From contig MU839081.1 in NCBI GenBank assembly GCA_030685235.1, positions 62,001 to 126,000 on the forward strand: 64,000 bases of DNA, in the 5' to 3' direction. Origin of the DNA: Copromyces sp. CBS 386.78. Taxonomy: Eukaryota > Ascomycota > Sordariomycetes > Sordariales > Sordariaceae. Each line of letters begins with the position of its first letter. Position 1 is the first letter of the stretch. Below are positions 31,819-42,717 of this stretch, one piece after another. The notes below the pieces were generated by a model. It did no database searches. It was not told the DNA's origin and saw only the letters and a list, made by a program, of their open reading frames with translations. Made by a program: the position numbers and the translations under genes.

Positions 31819-33183
31819 ATGCTGGAAAACCTCTGCACCCTGCCGCTCTCGGCGGACCTGTTCACGCAGGTGGTGCACCCCTCCAAGCCTCTGCTTACAG
31901 TCGGCCTCTCCAACGGCCGCGTCGAGACCTTCCGCATCCCAACCAACGACGACAGCGACGACGACGAGGATGAGAACAGCAGCATCACCGGCGGCAAGGG
32001 CGTCATCAAGAGTGTCTGGAGCACCCACCGCCACAAGGGCAGCTGCCGCACTCTGGCCTACAGCACCGACGGCGAGTGTAAGTAGTCTACAAGCTACCCT
32101 ACGCCTTGTTACTACACGCTACCTTACCTTACATGGCCAGCCAGCTAACCACACACTACCCATCCATTCCCAGCCCTCTACTCGGCCGGTACCGACTCCA
32201 TCGTCAAGCACTTCTCTCCCGAGACCGGCGTCGTCGTCTCCAAGATCGGCCTCCCCCCCGTCAACAGCACCAGCAGCCAGAGCGACACCCCAGCCATCCT
32301 CCACACCCTTTCGCCCCAGACCCTGCTGCTCGGCGCCGACTCGGGCTCTCTCTATATCTTCGACCTCCGCGAGAATGGCTCCCTGAACCCCAAGCCCGTC
32401 CGCAAGCATGTCCCCCACTCCGACTACATCTCCAGTCTGACCCCTCTCCCCCCTTCGGCCGAGAGCACCTCTGGTTTCCCCAAGCAGTGGGTTTCTACCG
32501 GCGGCAGCACCCTGGCCGTCACCGACCTGAGACACGGCATCATGGCCACCTCGGAGGACCAAGAGGACGAGCTACTGTGCGCCACCGTCATTCCTACCGG
32601 CTTGGGCCCCAAGGGCATGCGCAATAACGCCGTCATTGCCGTCGGCACTGGCGGAGGTGTCTTGACCCTGTGGGACCGTGGCGCCTGGGATGACCAGCAG
32701 GAGCGCATCTACGTTGCTCCCGGAGAGACCAAGAGAGACGGAGAAAGCCTCGACGCCATTGTTCGTGTCCCCGATGAGCTCGGCTGGGGCAAGAAGGCCG
32801 TGGTTGGCGTCGGTGATGGCACCATCAAGATTGTCGATCTGAAGCGTAGAGAGGTCCAGGCCACATTCCAGCATGACGAGGTTGAGGGCGTTGCTGCTCT
32901 TCACTTCGACTACGACAACAGGCTGATCAGTGGTGGCGGCAGGGTCGTCAAGGTCTGGGCCGAGGCTGGTCCTGCCCAAGAAGAGGAGGAAGAGGAGGAG
33001 GAGGAGGTGGTGGAAGCCCAAGGCGTCAAGCGACCCGCCGACAGCGACGACTCGGATGACCATGACGGGAGCGATAGCGACAGCGACCGCCCCAAGAGGG
33101 AAAGAAAAAAGAAGAAGAGAAAGGGCAGCAAGAAGGGCAAACAGGGTGGTGGCCCTGCCGCCTCGTTCCCAGGTTTGGATTAA
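31819..33183 (+). CDS. JIP5: WD-repeat ribosome-biogenesis protein JIP5/WDR55
   Basis: Exons 31819-32077 and 32174-33183 give 422 residues. The 96-nt intron (GTAAGT donor, CAG acceptor) falls in [14 protein letters not shown], within a WD repeat. The start [36 protein letters not shown] is the typical JIP5 opening. Degenerate WD40 blades continue through [41 protein letters not shown] and [15 protein letters not shown] poly-Glu run follows, then a Ser/Asp stretch and a highly basic C-terminus ([16 protein letters not shown]), a nucleolar-type tail. In yeast, Jip5 (Wdr55 in animals) is needed for pre-rRNA processing of the large subunit. Convergent with qa-x; the two stops are about 450 bases apart. 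Confidence 0.93.
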
Positions 33184-33629
33184 AAGGTTTACAAAACGCG
33201 CTTGTTGGCAATACCCATTTCTTACCACTTGGCCTTTCCACCGCCCATTGCCGGTAGTTCTGGGCATGAAGGTGACCTATCCGAGAGCTGACACACAGGA
33301 CCCGAGTGACAATGAATCAGCAAAACAACCAACCATCTTTACCCCCATCCGACTTTGGACTTCAGACAGCCTGATGAGGTCTTTGTGGTACGGACTCTTG
33401 CATAAATGAAAGTAGGAGCCGGTGTTGTTACAAGTACCGCGCCACCGGAATGCTGGCTCAGTCACGTTTGCGCCAAGGGTGAGTTATCAACCACCTATAT
33501 CCTGTTATGCTTCTGGCTTTAGTATCCCTGCTTTGAGGCCACATCATGGACTGAAAAAATACTTCGTCACTCGTTGATTGAATGGAACATTAAAAAGTAA
33601 AAAGGTTATAATTGATTTTTTACCTCATT
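33184..33629. other. Convergent spacer between JIP5 and qa-x
   Basis: 3' flanks of both genes; the left border of the qa cluster. No feature is recognised. Confidence 0.6.
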
Positions 33630-34793
33630 TCAAGCACCTGGTCGCGTATAGTCCAAAGCACGCACACGCCTCCAAACTTCTTTGACTGTTCTCTCTTGTC
33701 CTTCACGTGCTGTCTCCCCTTCAGACGGCCCTGCTGGCCGGATGGCGAGATATAGCCGGCTACCCAGCTTCACTTCTGGTATCTCTGCCGTTGCCCACTC
33801 TTCAGGCGGATTTGCCGAGGTTATCAGACCTCCCGCTTCCTGAAGGACTGCTACACCTGCCGCAACATCCCTAAAGCCATCCCATTGTTGTTAGCATTTA
33901 CACTCAAGTCGGAGTTGTGAGCAGGTAAAACTGGTGTACTTACCACTCCCAGCAGCCTCCTTCCCACCAAATGTCAAAAGAACCCATTGCCGTGTAAGCA
34001 AGGTCCAGGGTTGCACTGGCTCGGTGTCAGGACTTTGCAGATCTGGACCAACATGACGGATAGCGGATATGATCAAGGCTTACCTCCCCAAGCTTCTGAC
34101 CCCATGTACCATTCCGCCCTTCCCCCCTCGCCCCCCAACCTCGGCAGCCATATTGACGAAGCTCTCTACCTTTCGGTACAAATTCCCGTCCGGCCTGTCC
34201 TTCCGGTCCTTGCCCCATTCACAGCTAAACACACACCCCCCCGGTGCGTTCCTCGGCATCGGCTGCCTCACCAGCGGCAACCGTTGTGTCTCATTGAGCC
34301 AAGCGCCTCGCCCCTTGCAGGCCGTGAAGAGCTGGCCAAGCATCGGCGCGTATATGACTCCTATCACCGGCGCGCCGTCGATGAGAAAGGCGATGGAGAC
34401 GCAAAACATGGGGAAGAGATGCGTGTAGTTGACCGTGCCATCGAGGGGGTCGACAACCCAGGTGGGAGTCGTGGGGGCGACGAGGTAGGGGCGCGTAGGC
34501 TGGGACGATTTCGCGTAGGTCTCTTCACCAATGAAGTGGTGGGAAGGGTAGCGTGTGTTGATGGCATTTTTGATGAAGGCTTCGACATCTTGGTCGGTTT
34601 GCGTCACGATGTCGACGGCCGAATCCTTTTCAGCGTACTCTTGGGTCGTGTGTCTCTCGTCATGGGTGGCATTGTTACTGCTGAACCGCGAGCGGGCAGC
34701 TTCCATGAGGAGGTTACCCGCATCTTTCCCGAGTTGGACGGCAAAGGCGTGGATTTGGTCGAGTTCAGCTTCTGTTATGGGTTTTGACGCCAT
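33630..34793 (-). CDS. qa-x: Inositol-monophosphatase-family protein of the qa cluster (QA-X)
   Basis: Three minus-strand exons, 34793-34084, 34015-33944 and 33870-33630, give 340 residues. Both introns (68 and 73 nt) keep phase. Metal-site motifs of the Mg2+-dependent, Li+-sensitive phosphatases are present: GEE (89-91), WVVDPLDGT (D115, D118) and, after the second splice, EWDVAAG. Members dephosphorylate inositol monophosphate and related sugar phosphates. In Neurospora, qa-x is the cluster member with an IMPase-like sequence. It is quinate-induced but dispensable for the pathway, and its true substrate is unknown. It occupies the same terminal position here, divergent from qa-2 and so sharing its operators. 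Confidence 0.93.
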
Positions 34794-35357
34794 GGCTGCT
34801 GATAATTGGGAACGAATAACGAATCGAAGCTTCTTTCCCAGTTACAAGCACACACGCTGAACCTGAGGCGTTGTTGGTAGAGAAGTCGGCAAGCAGTCAT
34901 TGGTCTCAAGGGAAAAACTGGAAATCAAGGTCGAGTCAAAACATTTCCATTCTCACCTGTTCTGCCACTCCTCGGCATATGCGTTTCCATGTGCTAACAA
35001 GATGGGCAGGGACGGGCCTGATTCCGCTCACGGTACCTTACATTAGAACCGTTGGAAAGCGAAGCATGTTTAGCTTGGCCTTCCGCCGAGTTCATTCGAC
35101 CGACCAGCGTCATCAAGGGTGGTGCTTGGGGCTCCGGCGATCATTAACGCGAGGTCCCGCTTCTCCGGACTGTCTATGATCGTGAGCTCACGTGTTGATG
35201 CCTGGATTGGACAGTGAACACAAGTTCCGTCGTCTCATCAAGTTCAATCAAGTACCGCATACCAGCTCAGCCTGCCACACGCAATGTGATCTTTTACGGT
35301 TCATGATTGTTTATCCAGTTCCCGCGGACGCCAACAGCTTCCTGTCTCTGTGTCAGT

Positions 35358-35373
35358 GGATAATTGTTTAACC
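35358..35373. promoter_or_regulatory. QA-1F operator match GGATAATTGTTTAACC
   Basis: Matches the QA-1F consensus at 14 of 16 positions, with an intact left half-site. Confidence 0.6.
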
Positions 35374-35453
35374 AGCCGACAAGAGGTGGTGTGCGAGTAG
35401 TCGAGGAACTCGGTACACTTTGACGTTATAAGCTGACTGCTTCCCCACCTCTT

Positions 35454-35469
35454 GGGTAAATATTTACCC
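35454..35469. promoter_or_regulatory. QA-1F operator match GGGTAAATATTTACCC
   Basis: A perfect 16-base palindrome that fits the QA-1F consensus at 15 of 16 positions. It is the strongest candidate in the qa-x/qa-2 gap. Confidence 0.8.
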
Positions 35470-35718
35470 ATCTCGTTTGGCCTGAGTAAACCCTGACCCT
35501 TTTCTGGTGGTTCAGGGGTTAATACTAATTAGGTGATGACACTCGATCAATACATACTCTTAATCACCCCACACAATCCAAGCATGTGGTATGAAACCTG
35601 GAGGGTCTCGCTTACAGATCCAGGGTGCAATGAAAGAAGTAAGAAGCAAATCGTTGACTTCTTTTCGAGTGGTTATCAATGCAGTGACGGGCACAATCAC
35701 GGAACCGGAACCGGGGAC

Positions 35719-35734
35719 GGGTAACCACTCATCC
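35719..35734. promoter_or_regulatory. QA-1F operator match GGGTAACCACTCATCC
   Basis: Fits 14 of 16 consensus positions and lies about 240 bases upstream of the qa-2 start. Confidence 0.55.
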
Positions 35735-35972
35735 GCCCGTCCTTCAGATAACTTGTCCGTGTACGAGAGATACGCGAATGATGAGTAAAGGAGCCGTAGA
35801 TAATAACAAAACTCAAACACATCTCGACCGAACCTTCAGCTCCTGGGCTGCTGAGTGCTGCGCGGCATCTTTCAGATATCTTTCTCGTACCTATCTCTCC
35901 AAGAACTCGCACTTTAATCACTCCTCTTCCACAGTCCCATCTGCCCCAACCAGAGGCACGCACCAAGCAATA

Positions 35973-36494
35973 ATGGCATCTGCACGTCGTATCCTCCTCA
36001 TCAATGGCCCCAACCTCAACCTCCTCGGCACCCGGGAGCCCCAAATCTATGGCTCGACCACCCTCCACGAGATAGAGCAAGCAGTCCAGACCCAAGCCTC
36101 TTCGCTAGGTCTCCGTCTTTCAACCTTCCAGTCCAACCACGAAGGCGCCATCATCGACCGTATCCATCAAGCAGCGGGATTTTCCCCGTCTCTACCGCCG
36201 CCAGGTGCCGCAACTACAACCGGAGCAGGAGCAGACCCCGGAATCGGAGAAGAAAAAGTGTCAGCCATCATCATCAACCCCGGTGCCTACACGCACACGA
36301 GCGTGGGCATTCGCGATGCACTGCTGGGGACGGGAATCCCGTTCGTGGAGGTGCACGTGTCGAATGTGCATGCGAGGGAGGCGTTCAGACATCATAGTTA
36401 CTTGAGCGATAAGGCGGTGGCGGTTATTTGTGGGTTGGGGCCGTTTGGGTATAGTGCCGCGTTGGAGTTTGTGGGGAGACATATAAAGTTTTGA
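35973..36494 (+). CDS. qa-2: Catabolic 3-dehydroquinase, type II (QA-2)
   Basis: A single exon of 173 residues, the length of the Neurospora enzyme. It converts 3-dehydroquinate to 3-dehydroshikimate in quinate breakdown and is a dodecameric cytosolic enzyme. Type II signatures are all present: [17 protein letters not shown] with the following Tyr of [43 protein letters not shown] (catalytic His) and [14 protein letters not shown]. The start is the Met of [12 protein letters not shown]. The open frame extends upstream, but only this Met gives the family N-terminus. A Pro/Gly/Ala-rich insert near residue 75-95 interrupts the domain and is variable among Sordariaceae. Convergent with qa-4. Confidence 0.97.
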   Translation: MASARRILLINGPNLNLLGTREPQIYGSTTLHEIEQAVQTQASSLGLRLSTFQSNHEGAIIDRIHQAAGFSPSLPPPGAATTTGAGADPGIGEEKVSAIIINPGAYTHTSVGIRDALLGTGIPFVEVHVSNVHAREAFRHHSYLSDKAVAVICGLGPFGYSAALEFVGRHIKF

Positions 36495-36874
36495 ATTTTG
36501 AGAGTGTCAATGGGATGTTATCTGGATTCATGCCAAAGAGGTCAAAAAGAGGTACCATAGTCGTGAAAAGCAAGGTTTTTGGTCTAATTATTAAAACGCT
36601 ATTCATCCTAGCTTTGTGTTTCAGTCAATTTGTTTACAATCATATTCGGCCCGAGTTGAAGAGGTTAGGAGGAAATCATGACGGGGTAAAAAAAAAAAAA
36701 AACACCGGATCGAAGAAGATTCGGTCAACAACACCTTCCTTACACCACACTCCCAGATTCGAAACCCAATGTACCAAGAGAAAAAAAGAAGACCGCCCAG
36801 ACTTTTGTGTAGTAGTAATCGATGTCAGTCAGTCTATCACGACAAACAAAGAGTAGGAACAACCATTGTTGAAC
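36495..36874. other. Convergent spacer between qa-2 and qa-4
   Basis: 3' flanks of the two genes, with an A run at about 36688-36702. No further feature is recognised. Confidence 0.6.
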
Positions 36875-37954
36875 CTATAACGAAGCAGCGACTCGAGGCA
36901 TCGTCACCAGTGGCCCCTCTACCGGTATCCTCAGGTCCCGTACCAGCTTAGCCCACGAGATGGCGCCTCTCATGGCAAGTTCCTCCGGAACCTCGGGGCC
37001 CTCATCAGACATTCTGCGGTTGAACAGCTCCAAGCTGACCCAGCCCTCAAACCCGATACCATGGAAGAAGGCTCGAGCAACCTCCTTCACGGGCAGATAC
37101 GCTCCGTATTCCGTCTCGCCGTAGAACAGCCTGCAATTACGCGACCAGCTCATTCTCGCCGGCTGCTCTGGGTTGTAGTACGGGTGGCCGGGGAGCAGTG
37201 GCTTGCTCAGTCTCTCGGCGTCAACCACCTGGACGTAGAAGACCTTGGAGACATGCACGCGAGAGACCAAGTTGGCGATGGACTTCCTGACTGCCTCTTT
37301 TGCGTTGGGCGTCCTCCCGGTAGGGGACGTCGGGTCGGCGTAGATACGGCCCAGGATGTTGAAGGTGTCAAGGCAGATGCCAAAGTTGGGGCGGTTGACG
37401 CGCTCTACAATGTCCCAGCAGCGCTCCCAGAGGTCGACACGGGTGCTCCAGCAAAGACTTTCGTAGGCAAAGCGGATAGGGGGTAATGCTCGAGATCCAA
37501 TGTCGGCCACCTTGCAAAGATCCGAGACAATCAGGTCGAGGTCGTCACTGACTTGGTCGGCGGGGAGGAAGTTAGCTGGGATCTGGATGATGTCGGTCTG
37601 GAGCTCATGGGCGAGCTCAATCCATAGTGCTAGCTTCTCCAGACGGCGCTCATGTTCTGTCCTGTCGACGAGACCGTCGTAGTGCATGAAAGGCTGGAGA
37701 CAGACAATCTCCAGTCCCCTGACTTGACACTTCTGGAGAATGTGACGAGCGGCGGCTATTTGGGCTTCGGCAGAAGGACCTTCGGGGGAAGAAGTCTCGT
37801 TGGACAAGTGCTCCGCAACGTCGGCCAGATCTTCATGGAAAAGCTCGATGCCGAGGTAGCCATATCGTTGAGCGGCATCAAGCTTGCTGTCCAGAGAGTG
37901 GCCCGCAAAGCAGCGTCCTAGGGACATGGAGCTAATGGCTAGTTTTGATGGCAT
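36875..37954 (-). CDS. qa-4: 3-Dehydroshikimate dehydratase (QA-4)
   Basis: A single exon of 359 residues, matching the length of N. crassa QA-4. It dehydrates 3-dehydroshikimate to protocatechuate, the exit to the beta-ketoadipate pathway. The sequence has the xylose-isomerase-like TIM-barrel fold: ISSMSLGRCFAGHSLDSKLDAA at the start, YGYLGIELFHEDL, CLQPFMHYDGL, IQIPANF, IRFAYESLCWST, FGICLDTFNILGRIYADP and GWVSLELFNRRM at the end. The last two carry acidic metal ligands. The open frame extends 88 codons upstream of the chosen Met, but that stretch is leader sequence, and MPSKLAISSMS is the family N-terminus. Divergent from qa-3. Confidence 0.97.
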   Translation of the reverse strand: MPSKLAISSMSLGRCFAGHSLDSKLDAAQRYGYLGIELFHEDLADVAEHLSNETSSPEGPSAEAQIAAARHILQKCQVRGLEIVCLQPFMHYDGLVDRTEHERRLEKLALWIELAHELQTDIIQIPANFLPADQVSDDLDLIVSDLCKVADIGSRALPPIRFAYESLCWSTRVDLWERCWDIVERVNRPNFGICLDTFNILGRIYADPTSPTGRTPNAKEAVRKSIANLVSRVHVSKVFYVQVVDAERLSKPLLPGHPYYNPEQPARMSWSRNCRLFYGETEYGAYLPVKEVARAFFHGIGFEGWVSLELFNRRMSDEGPEVPEELAMRGAISWAKLVRDLRIPVEGPLVTMPRVAASL

Positions 37955-38562
37955 GGTAGAGGATTCGACGAAGTGGGTGTAGTTTTTTGATCTGGAGGAG
38001 AGGAGAATAACAGATGTTGTCGGTAGGGGGGGTTCCGCCGTGATAAGATATGATGAGAAGGGTTGATATTGAGGTGGGATACTGTCTTGGAAGAAATGTT
38101 GACCACCACTCGGTGCGCTTAAGGTTACATATATAGTCAAGTGATGAGAAGGTGATCGTATGGTCCCATGGAGCCCGGCAAGCGTTCTCGCGAGCAAGAC
38201 TCGAACGTAACTTTGCAAGCGGCCAACCGTTTTCCGTCCTAAATGTTCAAATGATCATGATAGGGGTATGTATCACGGCAATCCCCCTCCCATCGAAGGT
38301 GTGGAAGACGCCATGGACGAGTGGCTCATTGCAGGTGTTCGGGATGTCATGGCTGCGGTTTGCGCAGAATTGGCCAATAACAGGAACGATTTAACGGATG
38401 TCAGCGGTGAAGTACGGGACGGAAGCCGAAGTTTGCTGAGCGGAATAGAGCATCAACGGACGGGCCGAAGGTAAGCGACCGTATGAGCGTCTCGCACGAT
38501 CAGATGGCGTCGAGTGTTGACGAGCTTGGATGACGGGAGGGAAGAGACATGTTCCCCTTGGG

Positions 38563-38578
38563 TGATAAACACTTAGCC
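38563..38578. promoter_or_regulatory. QA-1F operator match TGATAAACACTTAGCC
   Basis: Fourteen of 16 consensus positions agree. Mismatches are the first base and position 14. Confidence 0.5.
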
Positions 38579-38948
38579 GGCCGTCTCGCAGTTGATAGCC
38601 TCCCGAGACAGGCACCTTGCCGGCCATCCATCTTGTATCGCGGCCAATAGGGGGATATCCAGTCAGAGTACCTCATTTGGGAAGGGACTTTGGCAGATGA
38701 AAACACGGGATACCGAATCCATGTAGGCGTTGTGTAACAACCTATGAGTGAACAGTTAACTGAGTCTCTAATCGGATGGCAAACTTCAGTTAAAGCCGCG
38801 TAAGACCGGTCATACAGTGCTTTTCGTTGGCAAAGGTTGAGACACAGAGAAGGATCGGACGAAGAGGCGGCGATAGCTGGCGTGCCTTGTAAGCGGGACC
38901 CCATTAGAATAATGTCTTCTGGGATGGGAAAGACGTCGACAGGCTGCT

Positions 38949-38964
38949 GGATAAATATTTAAGC
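38949..38964. promoter_or_regulatory. QA-1F operator match GGATAAATATTTAAGC
   Basis: Perfect left half-site and core; 14 of 16 positions agree. About 480 bases upstream of qa-3. Confidence 0.6.
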
Positions 38965-39447
38965 GGTGGGGCCGTTCCGGTTGTTGGGGACGACCTTCCA
39001 GACAGGTACATACCGGTCTTCCGAGGCTGTCGAAGAGAGCTTTCGATTCCTCCTGGATCGCCAAAATCCCCAGTGCATGGCATAGATGGCAAAAGGCAAA
39101 ACGCTCATCCTCAATCTTTTTACTCCAACCGCTCAATACCACTTCGTGGGACGGGGAAATAGAACACTGTTTGGATGACTCCATCCACCACGAATTGCCC
39201 CGTTCGTTACGATGGAGATGCTGCGTCCATTGGACCCTCCCTGTCAACTCCACGCGCCCAAGTAGTATTCATGATGGGGGGATAAATCATAGCCACGCCC
39301 CTTGGCATCTTTTCTCCCGAGACCATCTTGTGAACTCTTCGACCTGTCTTTGGTTTTTGGTTTTGTTCTCCGTCAAGTCTTGTCTCTCCAAGTGACGGTA
39401 ACTTCTCGTCGCCAGATACACCACACAATCAACCGTTACATATCACC

Positions 39448-40569
39448 ATGTCGACATCAACCACCACCACCACCACCACCACCACAACATCGACGACGAC
39501 GGCAACGTCGGCCGTCCAACCCCAAAAGCAAGACACTCTGACTCTCACCAGCACACCCGACATCACCCCCTACACCAAACATGGCTATCTCTTCGGCCAA
39601 AAGCTGACAGCCTCCATGTCCCCCCTCCTCCACTCCATCGTCTACTCGCACCTCTCTCTCAACTGGGCCCAGCTCCGTCTCGACTCCCCCTCCATACCGC
39701 TCTTCCTCCAGCTCGCCCAGCACCCCGACTTCTACGGCGCCTCAGTGACCATGCCCCACAAGGTCGCCATCATCCCGCACCTCGACCACCTGACGCCCGA
39801 ATGCCGCGACGTCGGGGCCTGCAACACCTTGTTCCTCAAAACTGACGAGGCCACGGGCCGCCGCCTGTTCTGCGGCGCCAACACCGACGTCATCGGCGTG
39901 CGCGAGAGCTTCGTGCAGAACGTGGCCGACCCAGCCCGGTGTTACGAGGGCCGGCCGGCGCTGGTGATCGGCGGCGGCGGCGCCGCGCGCTCGGCAGTGT
40001 ACGCGCTGCACAAGTGGCTCGGCGCGACGGGCATCTACCTGGTAAACCGGGACAAGACCGAGGTGGACGCGGTGATTGCCGAGTGCACGGAGCGGGGGTA
40101 CGGCGATCGGCTGGTGCATGTGGCGAGCGTGGAGCAAGCTGAAGCGCTGGAGGGCCCGGGGGCAATAGTCGCTTGCATTCCCGACTTTTCGCCCAAGACG
40201 GAGAAGGAGGTGTTGGCGAGACGCATCATCGATACGTTCCTGAGGAAGGAGGAGAAGGGCGCTATGCTGGAGATGTGCTATAACCCGAGCCCCTTCACCG
40301 AGTTGGGAGCGTTGGCGGAGAAGGAGGGGTGGCAAGTTATTTTGGGTACAGAGGCCTTGATTTGGCAGGGGATTGAACAGGTATGTATCTCGCTCCGTTC
40401 TGATCGTGAACATGTACCTTTGAAGGGTCACTCGCTAATCTTTTTTTCTTCTCTCCGTTTGCAGGACAAGTATTGGACCGGCCGCACAAACGAGGAGCTT
40501 CCCATTCAACAGATCAAGGAAGTCATTGCTGCAAAGTTGGCCGAAGCTTCCAAGTCGCAAGCTAGTTGA
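39448..40569 (+). CDS. qa-3: Quinate/shikimate dehydrogenase (QA-3)
   Basis: Two exons, 39448-40380 and 40465-40569, give 345 residues. The 84-nt intron has a GTATGT donor, a GCTAAT branch region and a TTTGCAG acceptor after a T-rich stretch. It is a multiple of three without a stop, so unspliced RNA would add 28 in-frame residues. The enzyme oxidises quinate to 3-dehydroquinate and shikimate to 3-dehydroshikimate with NAD+. Motifs: SMSPLLHS substrate loop, SVTMPHK with the catalytic Lys, NTDVIG with the catalytic Asp, and the Rossmann [13 protein letters not shown]. The N-terminus begins with a polyThr run from ACC repeats (about residues 5-14), absent from the core fold and probably disordered. 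Convergent with qa-y. Confidence 0.94.
   Translation: MSTSTTTTTTTTTTSTTTATSAVQPQKQDTLTLTSTPDITPYTKHGYLFGQKLTASMSPLLHSIVYSHLSLNWAQLRLDSPSIPLFLQLAQHPDFYGASVTMPHKVAIIPHLDHLTPECRDVGACNTLFLKTDEATGRRLFCGANTDVIGVRESFVQNVADPARCYEGRPALVIGGGGAARSAVYALHKWLGATGIYLVNRDKTEVDAVIAECTERGYGDRLVHVASVEQAEALEGPGAIVACIPDFSPKTEKEVLARRIIDTFLRKEEKGAMLEMCYNPSPFTELGALAEKEGWQVILGTEALIWQGIEQVCISLRSDREHVPLKGHSLIFFSSLRLQDKYWTGRTNEELPIQQIKEVIAAKLAEASKSQAS
39457..39486 (+). repeat. ACC trinucleotide repeat encoding polyThr in QA-3
   Basis: A microsatellite just after the start codon, likely variable in length between strains. Confidence 0.8.
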
Positions 40570-41106
40570 GATCGAAGAGTTTTTCATATAATGTAAAACA
40601 ACAATGGAAGACGAACAGAGTGGTCGTGCGAATCGTGGTGTGATACCCATGGTGATTAGAAATACCTTCTCCGTCAATCATAATACTGCCAGCTCCAAAC
40701 GTGATATTTCATGTTCATATATCATGAGGTTGGAGTAACGCACCATTGGCAGGTCTTCCCGTCGAATGCAAAGACACCTGTTGCCCACAGTAAACCGAAG
40801 GACTCAGTGTCTCCATCGCCGATGGATAGACAAGATGTGGAGGCCACAATCAAAACACAATATAGCAAAGAGGAAAGAACAGAACTCCGTAGTGTGCTTC
40901 AGGCAACTCCAACTCAATACTTTCGCTTCATAGCTATCATCACATCGTTCTCTTCGACCTCGGGCAAGAAAGTCAAGTAGAATAATTACAACAAAGGTAT
41001 CGCCCACCTCATAAACATAACATCGTTTCCACAACGGTTGGCTGCCGCAGCTCACAACGCGCCTGCCCATATTCAACCACCGTGAAGCTAAGGCAAGCTG
41101 CAGGCC
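40570..41106. other. Convergent spacer between qa-3 and qa-y
   Basis: The 3' flanks of both genes; nothing else is recognised. Confidence 0.6.
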
Positions 41107-42717
41107 TTAGACTGCAGTCTCGCTCTGTGTTACCCTGTCCTTCTCGTCCAACAATGACTCCTCCCGCTCTGGATTCCTGTCCAAGTTGAGCTCGGCCATA
41201 AGAATCTTGTTGGCGTTTTGAACAGGCTTGATTTCGAACAAGCGATCCATGGCCTCGAGCGGGATCGACTTGGTCTCAGGGACGAAGAAGTAAATGAACA
41301 CAATCGAGAGCAGCATGAGCGAGGCGAAGAAAAAGTATACGCCATACTCCATCTTGAGGAACATTTGCGGCGTGAAACGAGAAATGATAAAGTTCCAGAA
41401 CCAGTTGTTGGCCGCGGCTGAAGCCTGGCCCAGCGACCGCGTATTTTGGTCAAACATCTCCGAGTTGATGACCCAGGGAGTACCGTTCCACGAGGGGGTG
41501 TAGAAAGCGGTCCAGAGGTAGAAGAAGAAGATGGCTGCGATACCGCCAGAAGTCAGCTTTGCGTCTTCCGCCTTGGTCGACCCGGGACCAGCAATCTTGA
41601 TGTAGGCTCCGATGAACCACATGCAGAGCGATCCACCAGTCGCACCGATGAAAAGCATCCGGCGGCGACCGACGAGATCGACAAGCCACAGAAGCCAAAT
41701 GATGGTGAGTACCGTCTTAACGACGCCAAAGATGCCCGTGGTCAAGAAGCCAGTGTTGGTACCAGTAATGCCGATGCTCTTGAAAACGGTGGGAGAGTAA
41801 TAGTTGATGGCGTTGATACCGCTGCCGTTCTGCCAGAGGAAGAGCATGCCACCGAGGAAAAAGCGCCACTGGACCTTGCGCTGCTTGAGGGACAAGAACG
41901 GCTTCCAGAAACCCTTGCCGACCTCTCGGGCATACCGTTCCAGATCAGCGTCAATGTACGAAACCTCTTCCACAATGTATCGATCAGTGGGCTCGAGGTT
42001 GCGCATCCAGCACAAGACCTTCATCGCCTCTTCTCTCTTGCCGTTGGCGAAAAGCCACCGTGGCGACTCAGGGATCCAGAAGCTGCCCAAAAACAAGAGA
42101 CCGGCGGGGATGAGCTGGACCGCAAAGGGGATTAGCCACTGCGACCTCGTTGGGGCCATGGTGGTGTTGACGCCGTAGTTGATCCAGAATCCGACAAGAC
42201 CACCAATCTGCCAGCCGAGCTCGTAGATGCCAACAAGACGGCCACGAACAGCGGGTGGGGCAAGCTCCGAGATGTAAATGGGTACCATGTTGGAGGCACC
42301 TCCAACGCCAATTCCGGCCAGCACTCTGCCTGCGATAATGGGAGCAATGCCTCGGCCCTGTCCATCAGCAGCAAGCATAATGGCGGCGCCAATGATGAAG
42401 ACAACGGAGAAGGCGATCAGGGATTTGCGACGGCCCATGAAGTAACTCGTCGCAAAAGCGAAAAGACTGCCAAAGAAGGCGCCGGCTTGGTAGACCGATA
42501 CGATGTTGGACTGAAGCAAGGCGAGAGCACCAGGTGTGTAAGAGGCGAAATCGAATTCCTTGGTGAAGGACGGCAACGCAAGCGTGGTGCCAATGAAGGC
42601 AGAGTCATAGCCGATCATGCAAGAGGCAAAACTGGCGATCGCCGCGCATGTATAGACACGCCAGTTGTAAACGGCCTTTGGCGTTGGCCTGTCTTCCTTG
42701 AGCGCAAGGAGAGTCAT
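41107..42717 (-). CDS. qa-y: Quinate permease (QA-Y), MFS sugar-porter family
   Basis: A single exon of 536 residues with about 12 hydrophobic spans. It imports quinate across the plasma membrane, probably by proton symport, and so feeds the pathway. Sugar-porter signatures appear in order: GYDSAFIGTTLALPSF in span 1, GRRKS after span 2, RVLAGIGVGGASNMVPIYISE, the PESPRWL loop, NGSGINAINYYSPT in span 7, VDLVGRRRML, and the final VPETKSIPLEAMDRLF. The C-terminal tail is acidic and cytosolic. The start Met directly precedes the conserved cytosolic NWRVYTCAA segment. It is transcribed away from qa-1S's 3' end, so its promoter is the 42.7-43.9 kb gap. Confidence 0.97.
   Translation of the reverse strand: MTLLALKEDRPTPKAVYNWRVYTCAAIASFASCMIGYDSAFIGTTLALPSFTKEFDFASYTPGALALLQSNIVSVYQAGAFFGSLFAFATSYFMGRRKSLIAFSVVFIIGAAIMLAADGQGRGIAPIIAGRVLAGIGVGGASNMVPIYISELAPPAVRGRLVGIYELGWQIGGLVGFWINYGVNTTMAPTRSQWLIPFAVQLIPAGLLFLGSFWIPESPRWLFANGKREEAMKVLCWMRNLEPTDRYIVEEVSYIDADLERYAREVGKGFWKPFLSLKQRKVQWRFFLGGMLFLWQNGSGINAINYYSPTVFKSIGITGTNTGFLTTGIFGVVKTVLTIIWLLWLVDLVGRRRMLFIGATGGSLCMWFIGAYIKIAGPGSTKAEDAKLTSGGIAAIFFFYLWTAFYTPSWNGTPWVINSEMFDQNTRSLGQASAAANNWFWNFIISRFTPQMFLKMEYGVYFFFASLMLLSIVFIYFFVPETKSIPLEAMDRLFEIKPVQNANKILMAELNLDRNPEREESLLDEKDRVTQSETAV

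Larger units (their letters stand above)
34794..35972. promoter_or_regulatory. Divergent qa-x/qa-2 promoter with QA-1F operator matches
   Basis: A 1.18-kb intergenic region. Against the published QA-1F consensus GGRTAARYRYTTATCC it holds three good 16-base matches at 35358, 35454 and 35719, plus a half-site TTTATCC near 35309. Multiple operators in this gap match what is known in N. crassa, where the region drives strong quinate induction of both genes. Confidence 0.75.
37955..39447. promoter_or_regulatory. Divergent qa-4/qa-3 promoter
   Basis: A 1.49-kb gap between divergent starts without a supported gene. It contains two 14/16 matches to the QA-1F consensus, at 38563 and 38949. The left part is the qa-4 promoter and the last 300 bases the qa-3 leader. 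Confidence 0.65.

Noticed and set aside
37955..38218. Upstream extension of the QA-4 frame by 88 codons
   Set aside because: The extension has leader-like composition, and family proteins begin at MPSKLAISSMS.
39448..40569. QA-3 as a single 373-residue exon
   Set aside because: The frame is open, but 40381-40464 has strong donor, branch and acceptor signals and encodes residues that do not fit the family.
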